Below the pieces are notes generated by a model, which was not told the origin of the DNA, did not search any database, and saw nothing but the letters and a program-made list of their open reading frames with translations. The position numbers were made by a program, and so were the translations under genes. Shown here in pieces: positions 15,681 to 24,832 of a stretch of 64,000 nucleotides of DNA. This stretch comes from Candidatus Melainabacteria bacterium (GTDB lineage Bacteria; Cyanobacteriota; Vampirovibrionia; Obscuribacterales; Obscuribacteraceae), in NCBI GenBank assembly GCA_016699165.1, contig CP064963.1, positions 3,782,001 to 3,846,000 on the forward strand. The letters are read 5' to 3'. Position 1 is the stretch's first letter, and the number at the start of each line of letters is the position of its first letter.

Positions 15681-16763
15681 TTACCGAATTTGGCAGTCTG
15701 GAAAATAAAATTTGAGGATTTCGCGATAAGTTTTGCCTTGCTTAGCCTGCTCGTTGGCTCCCCACTGACAAAGCCCAACACCATGTCCTGCCCCGCGCGA
15801 GCGCAAAACAACAAACTTGGGGTCTGAGCTATCTGCAAAATTATACTTGTTTCCGGGCACAGCGCCCCAACCAAATGTTCGACCAAGGCTGAGCCAGACT
15901 TTGTAGCCTGAAATTTTCTTGTTATTAATTGCAAGGAGGGTGGGTCGCCCCTCTGGGTCTTGCTTTTCAATTATTGGAAACTTGCCTTTAAAAAGGGTCA
16001 TGAATTTTTGACGCGGAACGTTATGCTCTTTTTCTTTCCAGAATGGCGATTCCTGGCAGAAATTGCACTTGACGCCTTTCAAGTATTTTAAGCCGCGACC
16101 GCCTTCGCCAAAGACAGACTCGGCGCTTGACGTGCCGCCAGCACAGGCTGAGTGGTAATAAACTTTGGGCGCTTGATGCCCATTATAAAAAAGTCTTTTC
16201 GCCATCACTGAGCCAACGCAAGACTTGATGCGGGGCGTGACTGCTTGCAAGCCTGTGTAATTTTCGTATTGAGTCGTATCTACTATAGATGTGGCGGGGC
16301 GAGTGGAAGAAGCGCCAATTAATTCGAGTCGGGTCAAAGTCAGTATCGCAAGAGACTTATAGGCTTCGTCTTCGAAGTGAGGCGGAAGTTCGCTTCCCAC
16401 CACGCTTTCGACATAGTCTTTGGCTGGTACTAAATTTGAGATTTCAAGATATTTGTTTGCTCGAACTTTTAGAGTGCCTGCGTATTTGCGCTCGTTGAGC
16501 CTGATTCCGTTTGTCACTGGCAAGATTTCAATCGACCTATCTTTGACCAGAGTTTTGCGCTCAAGTATTTGAAATAACTCAACTTCGGCATTATCTGTAA
16601 TTTGAAGAATGTATTTGCCTTTGCTAAAAGTTTTGTCTTTCACTCGAAAAGGCGATATCAAGCCAATTTTGTCACAGTGGTCATTCTTGTCTTTTAAAAT
16701 GACAGTGACAGTGCGCGGCAAGGCATGCGCCGATTGAATAGACGTAACAAAAAAAATCAGCAA
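15681..16763 (-). CDS. SpoIID/LytB domain protein (peptidoglycan lytic transglycosylase-like)
   Basis: A 360-residue exported protein with a SpoIID domain. Visible are the segment VESVVGSELPP with the catalytic-type Glu, VYYHSACAGGTSS plus KCNFC, which match the His/Cys zinc site of SpoIID, and the C-terminal signature GAGHGVGLCQWGANEQA. SpoIID enzymes cut glycan strands that lack stem peptides. No ATG fits. I give the TTG at 16763 (reading LLIFFVTSIQSAHA), but the frame is open up to an ATT at about 16784 that would give a better signal peptide (EKSFCLLIFF). The gene lies 38 bases after the PBP gene on the same strand, so they probably act together on the wall. Confidence 0.85.
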   Translation of the reverse strand: MLIFFVTSIQSAHALPRTVTVILKDKNDHCDKIGLISPFRVKDKTFSKGKYILQITDNAEVELFQILERKTLVKDRSIEILPVTNGIRLNERKYAGTLKVRANKYLEISNLVPAKDYVESVVGSELPPHFEDEAYKSLAILTLTRLELIGASSTRPATSIVDTTQYENYTGLQAVTPRIKSCVGSVMAKRLFYNGHQAPKVYYHSACAGGTSSAESVFGEGGRGLKYLKGVKCNFCQESPFWKEKEHNVPRQKFMTLFKGKFPIIEKQDPEGRPTLLAINNKKISGYKVWLSLGRTFGWGAVPGNKYNFADSSDPKFVVLRSRGAGHGVGLCQWGANEQAKQGKTYREILKFYFPDCQIR

Positions 16764-16801
16764 ACAAAAAGACTTTTCAATTTAAATCAATTTATTCCAG
16801 T

Positions 16802-17764
16802 TTAGTCCAGATTCAAAAATTCTTGCAACTGCAATCGTGCTTGCGGAATGGCACTCTCAACTGATCTTCCCGATGGCGCATATAAGCAAAATGCGTGGTC
16901 TGGATTGTTATAAGGAAAGTATCCAGTTATCCATGATTTGAATTTTTGACCATGTGGAATGGTGCCTGTTTTGCAAGCGATGAGCAGCTTGTGACTGGGG
17001 TCTAAATTTTTACCTGTGCCCTTTTCAGAGACTAATTGCATACCCTTTTGAATATGATGGAAAGTGTTGTCTTTAAGTTCTAGTTTAAATGCCGGATCGG
17101 GCTCGCCCATCATATTTTTAAGTGGAGTAATCACACCGTTTTGCGCAATCAGTGCAGATAAGCGCATGAGCTGGAGCGCATTTGGTTGCATATCAGAAGC
17201 CAGCCCAATGGCATAATCTACAAGAGTTGATTTGGGCGATTTAGGAAACGCACCTGGTGCAAATCCAGCTGCTGGTTTGTCTAGACCAAATTTAGAAGCG
17301 TAACCAATGATGGTGGCAGAAGTTAACTTCAGACTATTGTGTGCAAAATAACAATTGCAAGAAAGACCAATTGCAGTCTCCAAATTCACTTGTCCGTGTG
17401 GACCTGGGCACGAAGTTGTTTGTTGTGGTTCGCCGGGCTTGGCTACTTTGACAGAGCCTGTACAATCAAATAGTTCTTGATGACTCAAAAGCCCTTCGTT
17501 GAGCAGAGCCGCTGCGGTGATTATTTTCATAATCGAGCCTGGGCGCTCGTGAGGAATTTGCAAGCCGCCGGGAAACCCGACATTGCCCGTTTTTAAATAA
17601 GTCCAAAAGAGCATGCCGCCCGTATGCGACTTGTCTTCCTTTACTGATTTGGCTTGGACCGCAGATTCCGCAGATGCGCCTCCGCCGCCAAGACCCAGGA
17701 GCGACTTTAGAAATCGGCGCCTGCCTGTGTTTTCTATTTGGTTTGGCGTATTCTTGTCTTCCAT
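16802..17764 (-). CDS. Penicillin-binding transpeptidase-like protein with Tat-type signal
   Basis: A 320-residue protein with the three active-site motifs of penicillin-binding transpeptidases in order: SIMK (S77-K80), SCN (135-137) and KTG (265-267). The N-terminus RRRFLKSLLGLGGGG fits a twin-arginine signal, which is unusual for a PBP since these are normally Sec-inserted. It is short, with no N-terminal dimerisation or glycosyltransferase part. It should cross-link or trim peptidoglycan stems outside the membrane. It is followed by the SpoIID gene, and the A2M operon starts divergently 106 bases away. Confidence 0.85.
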   Translation of the reverse strand: MEDKNTPNQIENTGRRRFLKSLLGLGGGGASAESAVQAKSVKEDKSHTGGMLFWTYLKTGNVGFPGGLQIPHERPGSIMKIITAAALLNEGLLSHQELFDCTGSVKVAKPGEPQQTTSCPGPHGQVNLETAIGLSCNCYFAHNSLKLTSATIIGYASKFGLDKPAAGFAPGAFPKSPKSTLVDYAIGLASDMQPNALQLMRLSALIAQNGVITPLKNMMGEPDPAFKLELKDNTFHHIQKGMQLVSEKGTGKNLDPSHKLLIACKTGTIPHGQKFKSWITGYFPYNNPDHAFCLYAPSGRSVESAIPQARLQLQEFLNLD

Positions 17765-17870
17765 TTTGCGTCTTCTGTGTTGCCTAATCTAACAGAATTT
17801 TCACCCTGATTTCACCAATTATGAACAGCCCGCACAAAGAGCGTTAGCCCTCAAACATCATAATAGGTTT

Positions 17871-18602
17871 ATGCGAATCAGGATATCTATATCGCTTCAG
17901 GTTTTATGCGCCGTTTGGGCTTTAGTTGCGTGCTTTGTCACGAGCAGTCAGGCGTATGCTTTGGATAGCATGAAAAAATGCTCAGACGAGACGGCAAAGT
18001 CCCAAAAGGGCGCAATCCATTATTCTTTGCCCGAAGTCGCAATGTATACTGTCAGGTATCATTTTGGTCTTTTGGACCCTCCTAATCTGGGCGGTTTGAA
18101 GGTCGATTCTCTTGAGGACCTGACAAAACAAATGAGCGCTTTGGCTCCATCTAAAACAAACGATAATGCCCGAGTAAAGGGAGTTTTTGTGACACTTTCC
18201 AAGAAAGGAAAAACAAGAGCATGCTGGGGCAACCTGCAAGCAAGCAGTCAGAATCTGGTGCGTGATACCGTATATACCACCATGGATGCTTTGAAAAAAG
18301 ATTATCGTCATCCTCAAATCAAATCTTCTGAAGTAAATTTTTTAAAGCCGCAAGTCACAGTTGTGCGCAAAATGGAAGCAATAAACTCAGTGGCAGAATT
18401 GAATCCGCTCAAAGACGGATTAATGCTACGACAAGGTGGACGCTCAGGCGTTGTCTTGCCGGGCGAAGCTTACGATAGTCATCATCAATTAGTAATGTGC
18501 AAAATGAAAGCCGGCGTTTCAAACAAAGGCAACAACAAAAACAGAAACAACAACGGTTCAAACTACCAACTCTATAGGCTGGAAGCGGATGTATTCAAGT
18601 AA
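17871..18602 (+). CDS. Exported AMMECR1-like domain protein
   Basis: A 243-residue protein with a signal peptide (about residues 1-31). Residues 100-215 fit the AMMECR1 fold: GVFVTLSKKGKTRACWGNL (family: GVFVTL.. LRGCIG), DTVYTTMDALKKDYRHP, then LKPQVTVVRKMEAI and a Gly-rich LRQGGRSGVVLP. The usual RGCIG is here RACWG. AMMECR1 proteins are normally cytoplasmic and of unclear function, so an exported one is notable. The tail is rich in Asn and Gly. Its stop lies inside the next gene (14-base overlap), showing coupling with the macroglobulin. Confidence 0.8.
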   Translation: MRIRISISLQVLCAVWALVACFVTSSQAYALDSMKKCSDETAKSQKGAIHYSLPEVAMYTVRYHFGLLDPPNLGGLKVDSLEDLTKQMSALAPSKTNDNARVKGVFVTLSKKGKTRACWGNLQASSQNLVRDTVYTTMDALKKDYRHPQIKSSEVNFLKPQVTVVRKMEAINSVAELNPLKDGLMLRQGGRSGVVLPGEAYDSHHQLVMCKMKAGVSNKGNNKNRNNNGSNYQLYRLEADVFK

Positions 18603-21600
18603 ATCTCCACTCGACACACGCGCCGGTTTTTTAGCCGGTCTTGCACTGGTATTCATGATAGCGGCGATATCAGCTATCGGTGTCATGCTTGAACAACCGC
18701 AAGGCTCGATTTACGGACACATCGCGCTGGAGCAAGAGAATTTTGGTCTGTCGTCGTACAACATACGTGCAAGTAAAGTTTATGCCACCGCCACAGGTCC
18801 TCGCTTCACTAATAATTCGCAAGGCGCAAATACACAACCGGCTAAAACTATTACTCGCGGTGTTTGGGTAAATGGTGACGGGACCTTTCAGTTAGACCAG
18901 CTTCCAGTGGGCGAATACTCAGTGCGTATTCGTGCACCAGGATTTGAAACCGAATATATTGAAAGTGTTTTTGTGACTGAAGCAAAAGTAGCCAAGCTTA
19001 CCGATCCGCTTAAGCTGCGCGTTTTGCAACCATCAATTTCTATTGCAAGCAATATGCGTGTGTTCACTTCTAAGGAAGAACCGCATTTTTGGATTAACGC
19101 AACTGGCGCATCCGAAGCAAAAGTGAAAGTCTACAAAAAAGACTTCATGGAAATAGTTAAGTCCAAAGCACTTCAAAAAGAAGAAGTGCAAGTTGGCGCT
19201 GACTGTTCTTTGTATGTAACCTACAATAGTAAGTTTCACAACCCATGGAACGATGAAACCCCGGTCTACACAGCCAAGCGCGAGCTTGTAGCAAATTACA
19301 CAGACCAGGCTTCTGCCCACTTCAAAATGGACAAAGCGCTTCCATACGGCGACTATTTCGTTATTGCCGAAGCTGCTGATTTCACCGGCACCAAGCATTG
19401 CGCATCGGTGTCGTGGTTCTCTGTCACAGACCTTGGACTGATTGTGAAACAGGCACCAGAGCAGACTCTCGTTCGCGCCATCAATTTGCAGACAATGGCA
19501 CCAGTATCAAATGTCAATGTCGAAGTGATGACTAACACAGAAGGCAATCTGACCAAAATCACAAATAGCAAAACCGGCGCAAACGGCGTTGTGATGATGA
19601 ACTTGAAAGATGGCGCTGTGGGCGAGGGCAATTTGCTCGTACGCGGTAACATCGCTAATCAAAATGCCTTGGCTGGAAACGGCTATTGGTCTGGCGGTAC
19701 GCGTGACATGACCACCTATTTCTATACAGATAGACCTGTGTATAGACTTGGTCAGACAGTCAATTTCAAAGGACTTGCTCGTAAGAATTCGACCCATGGA
19801 TTTGTCAATCCAGGCAAAGGTCAGGCAGTTTCAATTTCTATAGAAGATCCAAATAACGAGCCGCTCTACTCAGGCCAGCTGACCACCACCGCGCACGGGA
19901 CTTATAACGGAACCTACAAAATTCCAGAAGAAGGCAAAACTGGTGCTTATCAGATTAAGCTGACCTATGGCGACGACTCGACAAGCTACCAGGCATTCGA
20001 AGTGGTCCAGTATAGAAAGCCCGAGTATCAAGTGGAAATCATCCCAGGCACACCACGTGTGAGTCAGGGTGAAAAAGTGAAAGCCAAAGTGCGTGCCACT
20101 TATTATTTCGGCGCACCTGTGTCTAACGCCCAAATCAAATACAGTATTTATTCCAATCCAGATAGTTCGATTCGCTACTCTTTAGAGCCGCGCCCTGATT
20201 ATTATCAATACTTTGATGATTGGGAAGAAGGCAATTATCGCGAAGACGATTATGACTACGGCGGTTTGTTCGTAGCAGAAGGCAAAGCTGTCACAAACAA
20301 AGACGGCGAAGCCGAGATTGAATTTGCTGCACCTGCTCACACTGTTTCAGACACAAGTCCGTATAGTCTCTGGGACTATAACGAGCGTAATCTCAAAATT
20401 CATGCCGATGTCACAGACATAAGTCGCATGACAGTTTCGTCTGACAAGAATGTGCTTGCCACCGCCGGTGATTTCACATTATTTGTCAATCCCAAGAAGT
20501 ATGTTGTCACTCCAAATGAAAATATGGAGTCCGAATTACTTGCCCTAGATTACGACGGTAAGCCAGTCGCTAATCAAACTATAAATGTAAGATTATCGCG
20601 CTGGCCCTACGACCACGCCAAGCATCAAACAATGCCCGAGCAGACTTTCGCCAAGCAAACAGTCACAACTGACGCAAGCGGCAAAGCCAATGTCTCTTTC
20701 AAAGTTGAAGGTGCCTGGCCAAGCGATACATTCTATGTATTAGCTGAAGCGAAAGACAAACGCGGACACTCGATTGTTTATGGCAACTCGTTCTGGATTG
20801 CCAATTCAAGCGAGCCTTACACACAATCTGCGCAAGACTTGTTCAAAGTTGTAGCCGACAAGAAAGTCTATAAGGTTGGCGAAACTGCCAAAATTATGAT
20901 TTCGGGTCCGTTTAGTGCCAAAGACAAATGCGAGGCACTAGTCACTGTCGAAGGCATGCGTATCTTCGATTACAAGTTGGTCTCCTGCTCTGGCAATGCA
21001 GCTATGGTCGAGATTCCAATCAAAGACGAGCACGCGCCTAATATCTATTTTGGCTGCAATATCGTGACAGCTAAAAAACAAATGTTCGACAAAGAAATCA
21101 TGCTCATGGTTTCTCCCGACAATCATTTTGTAGATTTAAAAGTGACGACCGACAAAGAAAAATACAAGCCGGGCGAAACTGCGACCTACAAAATCAAAGC
21201 GACCAAAACCAACGGCACTCCAGCCCAAAACATCGAGCTATCGCTTGGTGTGGTGGACGAAAGTATCTACGCCATTCGTGGCGATGCGACCCAGGACATC
21301 CGCAAATTCTTCTATTACAAGCGGGCAAATAACGTCCAGTCCTTTTCGAGTTTCCCTGAGCAATACTCGGGTGGACCCGACAAGATCGAGCCGCGTATGC
21401 GCAAGAATTTCAAAGATACAGCCGCATGGCTGCCAAATCTGATTACAGATAAAAACGGAGAAGTCACGGCCAAAGTGCCTCTGCCCGATAACTTGACGAC
21501 CTGGCGCGCGACTGTACGCGGTATCAGTTCGGGTACCGATATCGGTTCGACCACACAAAAAATACTAGTCACGCAAGATATTATTGCAAGATTAGCTTTG

Positions 21601-23634
21601 CCAAGATTCTTCACCACTGGCGACCAGGGCGAAATCACAGGGATTGTGCACAACTACTCTGGCAAAGACCAGAGCGTCAAGATGACACTTGTGTCTAACG
21701 GTCAGTTTGATTTCAATCAGCCCTTGACCCAGACCATAAACGTGCCCAAAGACGGTGTGGCTCGCTTTATCTGGAATTGCACAGCCAAGAAAACGGGCAA
21801 TGCCGTTTTGCAATTAAAGGCAGTCTGCTCCACAGGCGGTGACGCACTAGAGAAGACCTTGCCGATTAACGCATTTGCCATAAACATGTTTAAAACGATA
21901 ACAGGCATCTTGACCGATGAAAAACCGAATGCAACACTGCCTTTTGAAATTCCTCAAGGCGCAAACGACCCCAATATAACTGTCAGTCTTGCCGCATCTA
22001 GCATCGGACAAATCAAAGGCGGATTCTCATCTTTGATAGATTATCCGTATGGTTGTACTGAACAAACTACAAGTAAGTTGATGCCGTCCATAGTGGCATA
22101 CCAAATGCATCAAAAGCTTGGCGTTCCGCTGGAAGCTGCTGACCTTAAGAAGTTCGAAGTAGTGAAGAAGCTTGCACTTGCTCGTTTGAAAGACTATCAA
22201 CATTCAGACGGCGCCTGGGGCTGGTGGAAAGAAGACAACTCAGATGTCTCGCTTACTTGTTATGTGCTTGAAGCGCTCAAGCTCATGAATCAATCGGGCA
22301 ATTTGCCCAATGCTGAATATAAGCAAATGACCGACCCAGCCATCAAATGGCTTGGCACCTCGATGCAGACATTGCAGACTCAACTCTCCGACCCCAAATT
22401 AGTGAAAGACTATATGGCTCGTGAGCGCACATGCGACATGGCACGTGCTGCTTATGTAATGAGTCTCTATAATCAGAAGCCAAAAGCCGAAGTGATGAAC
22501 TGGCTCTTTAAGATGGCAGGCGAGCATACACCTTTGTATACTCCCGAGCCGCTTTCATATCTCACGATGGCGTACGATAATTTTGGTGAAAAAGCAAAAG
22601 CCAAGACTGTTTACGACAGACTTGTCACCCTCGCCAACACTGCCGACGGCACCGTTGACTGGGAACACACACCAGCCATGCTCAAGAAAATCAACACCAC
22701 CAAAGATGGTGGCTTGGGTTATGACTACACTTATAGATACACCGGTGTAGAATCAACCGCACTTGCTCTGCGTGCCATGCTTCAAATGGAGCCAACCGGT
22801 GACAAAGTAGAAGCAGTCAAACAATGGTTGCTCGTCCACCGCGACAAGAGCGGCTGGGCAAACACCAAAACCACTGCCGAAGTCTTGCTTGCATTCTTGA
22901 AAGATGCTTTAGTGAACCCACCGACACTCGCTTATGAAAGCGCTTCGGTACAGGTTCTCTTGAATGAAGTCTCAAAAGATACAGCAACATTTACTGCGCA
23001 AGATTTGTTCAATACCGAGAAATCGTATGTGTATAAAGCAAATCAGAAAGTAAGCTTGAACAAATCAGGCTCGGGCAAGCTCTATTACAATAGTTTCTTG
23101 TCCTATTTGAGAAACTTGAAACCTACAGACAACATCGCCGGAGAATCGCAGCCCAAGGGCTTGCAAATCAAACGCGAATTCATGAGACTCGAACCTGCTG
23201 CCACCACATCTGATGGTGTCTTGCATCTCAAGTCTGTGCCTGTAACTGGTGACCTCAAAGCAGGCGAATTGCTCTTGATGAAAATCTCAATCGAGACGCC
23301 GATTTCTCTACCATATGTAATTGTCGAGTCTCCGCTCCCAAGTGGTGCCGAGGTCGTCGAAAACAAAGGTATGGAAAACGCCGCCGAAGAAGACACCAAC
23401 CAAGCCGCTGTACAAGGCGATTGGGGCAACCCATGGTGGACGCACCAGGATGTCTTAGACGATCGTATGGTCTTCTTTGGCACCACGGTGCCTGCTGGCA
23501 AATCGCAATTCCACACGCTTTTGAGAATGGAACTACCGGGTAAAGTCAATCTGAAACCGGTCCAGCTTGAAGGCATGTATACCAATTTGATTAGAGGGTA
23601 TTCGCAACCAGGCTCGCTCTCAATCAAGGATTAG
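18589..23634 (+). CDS. Alpha-2-macroglobulin family protein with thioester
   Basis: A 1681-residue envelope protein. One N-terminal membrane anchor (about residues 13-35) is followed by a carboxypeptidase-regulatory-like beta domain (GSIYGHI... QLPVGEYSVRI) and a series of macroglobulin beta domains. The thioester motif CTEQ lies at residues 1156-1159 within YPYGCTEQTT, after which comes an alpha/alpha-toroid domain and a receptor-binding-like C-terminus. Such proteins trap attacking proteases by covalent attachment after bait cleavage. Bacterial A2M genes usually sit beside pbpC; here the partners are AMMECR1 and VanW genes, with a PBP-like gene divergent upstream. Confidence 0.93.
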   Translation: MYSSKSPLDTRAGFLAGLALVFMIAAISAIGVMLEQPQGSIYGHIALEQENFGLSSYNIRASKVYATATGPRFTNNSQGANTQPAKTITRGVWVNGDGTFQLDQLPVGEYSVRIRAPGFETEYIESVFVTEAKVAKLTDPLKLRVLQPSISIASNMRVFTSKEEPHFWINATGASEAKVKVYKKDFMEIVKSKALQKEEVQVGADCSLYVTYNSKFHNPWNDETPVYTAKRELVANYTDQASAHFKMDKALPYGDYFVIAEAADFTGTKHCASVSWFSVTDLGLIVKQAPEQTLVRAINLQTMAPVSNVNVEVMTNTEGNLTKITNSKTGANGVVMMNLKDGAVGEGNLLVRGNIANQNALAGNGYWSGGTRDMTTYFYTDRPVYRLGQTVNFKGLARKNSTHGFVNPGKGQAVSISIEDPNNEPLYSGQLTTTAHGTYNGTYKIPEEGKTGAYQIKLTYGDDSTSYQAFEVVQYRKPEYQVEIIPGTPRVSQGEKVKAKVRATYYFGAPVSNAQIKYSIYSNPDSSIRYSLEPRPDYYQYFDDWEEGNYREDDYDYGGLFVAEGKAVTNKDGEAEIEFAAPAHTVSDTSPYSLWDYNERNLKIHADVTDISRMTVSSDKNVLATAGDFTLFVNPKKYVVTPNENMESELLALDYDGKPVANQTINVRLSRWPYDHAKHQTMPEQTFAKQTVTTDASGKANVSFKVEGAWPSDTFYVLAEAKDKRGHSIVYGNSFWIANSSEPYTQSAQDLFKVVADKKVYKVGETAKIMISGPFSAKDKCEALVTVEGMRIFDYKLVSCSGNAAMVEIPIKDEHAPNIYFGCNIVTAKKQMFDKEIMLMVSPDNHFVDLKVTTDKEKYKPGETATYKIKATKTNGTPAQNIELSLGVVDESIYAIRGDATQDIRKFFYYKRANNVQSFSSFPEQYSGGPDKIEPRMRKNFKDTAAWLPNLITDKNGEVTAKVPLPDNLTTWRATVRGISSGTDIGSTTQKILVTQDIIARLALPRFFTTGDQGEITGIVHNYSGKDQSVKMTLVSNGQFDFNQPLTQTINVPKDGVARFIWNCTAKKTGNAVLQLKAVCSTGGDALEKTLPINAFAINMFKTITGILTDEKPNATLPFEIPQGANDPNITVSLAASSIGQIKGGFSSLIDYPYGCTEQTTSKLMPSIVAYQMHQKLGVPLEAADLKKFEVVKKLALARLKDYQHSDGAWGWWKEDNSDVSLTCYVLEALKLMNQSGNLPNAEYKQMTDPAIKWLGTSMQTLQTQLSDPKLVKDYMARERTCDMARAAYVMSLYNQKPKAEVMNWLFKMAGEHTPLYTPEPLSYLTMAYDNFGEKAKAKTVYDRLVTLANTADGTVDWEHTPAMLKKINTTKDGGLGYDYTYRYTGVESTALALRAMLQMEPTGDKVEAVKQWLLVHRDKSGWANTKTTAEVLLAFLKDALVNPPTLAYESASVQVLLNEVSKDTATFTAQDLFNTEKSYVYKANQKVSLNKSGSGKLYYNSFLSYLRNLKPTDNIAGESQPKGLQIKREFMRLEPAATTSDGVLHLKSVPVTGDLKAGELLLMKISIETPISLPYVIVESPLPSGAEVVENKGMENAAEEDTNQAAVQGDWGNPWWTHQDVLDDRMVFFGTTVPAGKSQFHTLLRMELPGKVNLKPVQLEGMYTNLIRGYSQPGSLSIKD

Positions 23635-23637
23635 GCA

Positions 23638-24276
23638 ATGAAAAAGAACTATCTCTTATTCTTATTGCCTGTCGCCCTTGGTCTTGTTTACCTTTGGGTG
23701 CGCCCGTATCAAGCCGAACTTGCACACGCGCATTTGCCCATAAGTCAGTTGAGTAAGCAACAAAGAACCAATATTCAAGTAGCTGCAGCGAAGCTCGATA
23801 AGACTGTGATTACGCTTGATAGACCGTTTTCGTTTAATGACAAAGTTGGTCCGCGCACTTTCGAGCGTGGATTTCTTGCCGCTCCAACATATGTAGGCAA
23901 CTCCACTCAAACAACCGAGGGTGGTGGCATATGTCTGGTTGCATCTTTGTTGTATAAAGCGGGACTGGAAGCGGGTCTTGATATCACCGAACGCCACGGA
24001 CACTCACGAACTATAAGTTCGTCTTTGCCAGGATTTGATGCGACAGTAAATTACGGACACCAGGATTTGAAATTCGCAGTGCCTGCAAAAACGACTTCTT
24101 ATCTAATTTCGTGCAAAGCAGATCCTTATTCGATTGATTTAAAAATTTACGGCGACCCACAAGTAAAGGCTCAACTCTCACGTAAGTTTGTCCAAACGGG
24201 ACCACACGAAATCCGCGTCCTGACTTACAAGCAAGACAAGCTTGTGAGTAGCGATGACTACAAGACGAAGCGATAG
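23638..24276 (+). CDS. VanW family protein
   Basis: A 212-residue protein with an N-terminal membrane anchor (residues 4-21). The VanW core is clear: RPFSFNDKVGPRT (62-74), GGGICLVASLLYKAGLEAGL (95-114), ERHGHS and LPGFDATVNYGHQDLKF. VanW occurs in some vancomycin-resistance clusters and widely elsewhere, with no known biochemical activity but a link to the cell wall. It starts 3 bases after the A2M stop and closes the three-gene operon. Confidence 0.88.
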   Translation: MKKNYLLFLLPVALGLVYLWVRPYQAELAHAHLPISQLSKQQRTNIQVAAAKLDKTVITLDRPFSFNDKVGPRTFERGFLAAPTYVGNSTQTTEGGGICLVASLLYKAGLEAGLDITERHGHSRTISSSLPGFDATVNYGHQDLKFAVPAKTTSYLISCKADPYSIDLKIYGDPQVKAQLSRKFVQTGPHEIRVLTYKQDKLVSSDDYKTKR

Positions 24277-24320
24277 ATTTCAACGATATGGTAGTCTAGT
24301 TATACGTCTAAGGTGTGGTT

Positions 24321-24761
24321 ATGGTTAAAAGAAGAAATTACCAGGAGCTAGGCGACATCGAACTTTCTCAAGAACTAGATCGAGAAGTTACAGCTCGAAT
24401 AAATCAAGCGGAAAATGAGTTGGCTACTCACAAGTTAATAACTGAAGCCTACTCCGCATTTAATCGACGAGACATTGACAGCGCTCTTGCACTTATGAGC
24501 GAATACGTAAGCTGGCCAAAAGCTTCAGAAGGTGGACGTGCGAGTGGAAAGGAAGAGGTTCGAGCATATTGGACCCGTCAGTGGCAAGAATTTGATCCGC
24601 ATGTTGAGCCAGTTGAAATAATGGTTCAAGATAATTTCATAGCTAAAGTAAGAGTGCAACAAGTAGTGAAAAGTCTTGGTGGTGACATTCTATTTGATGG
24701 CGAAGTCGGGCATTTTTATACTATCGTGAATGGTCTAATCGAACGAATGGATATAATGTAA
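24321..24761 (+). CDS. NTF2/SnoaL-like protein
   Basis: A 146-residue protein with AAGG before ATG 24321; a GTG two codons upstream is less likely. After a helical, charged N-terminus the core reads as a SnoaL-like fold: ITEAYSAFNRRDIDSALALMSEYVSW, a GKEEVRAYWTRQW helix and strands with a hydrophobic pocket. Members are small binding or isomerase-like proteins. Nothing links it to a pathway. Cytoplasmic. Confidence 0.75.
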   Translation: MVKRRNYQELGDIELSQELDREVTARINQAENELATHKLITEAYSAFNRRDIDSALALMSEYVSWPKASEGGRASGKEEVRAYWTRQWQEFDPHVEPVEIMVQDNFIAKVRVQQVVKSLGGDILFDGEVGHFYTIVNGLIERMDIM

Positions 24762-24832
24762 AAGGCGAGCCATTTAACTGTGCAATCTACAGTATTTATT
24801 GCGCTGAGATAGTTGATTGAAAAACGAAAAAA

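Noticed and set aside
23103..23627. 174-residue open frame opposite the macroglobulin gene
   Set aside because: It is a shadow of the coding strand; many such frames occur opposite this gene and none has a binding site or family match.
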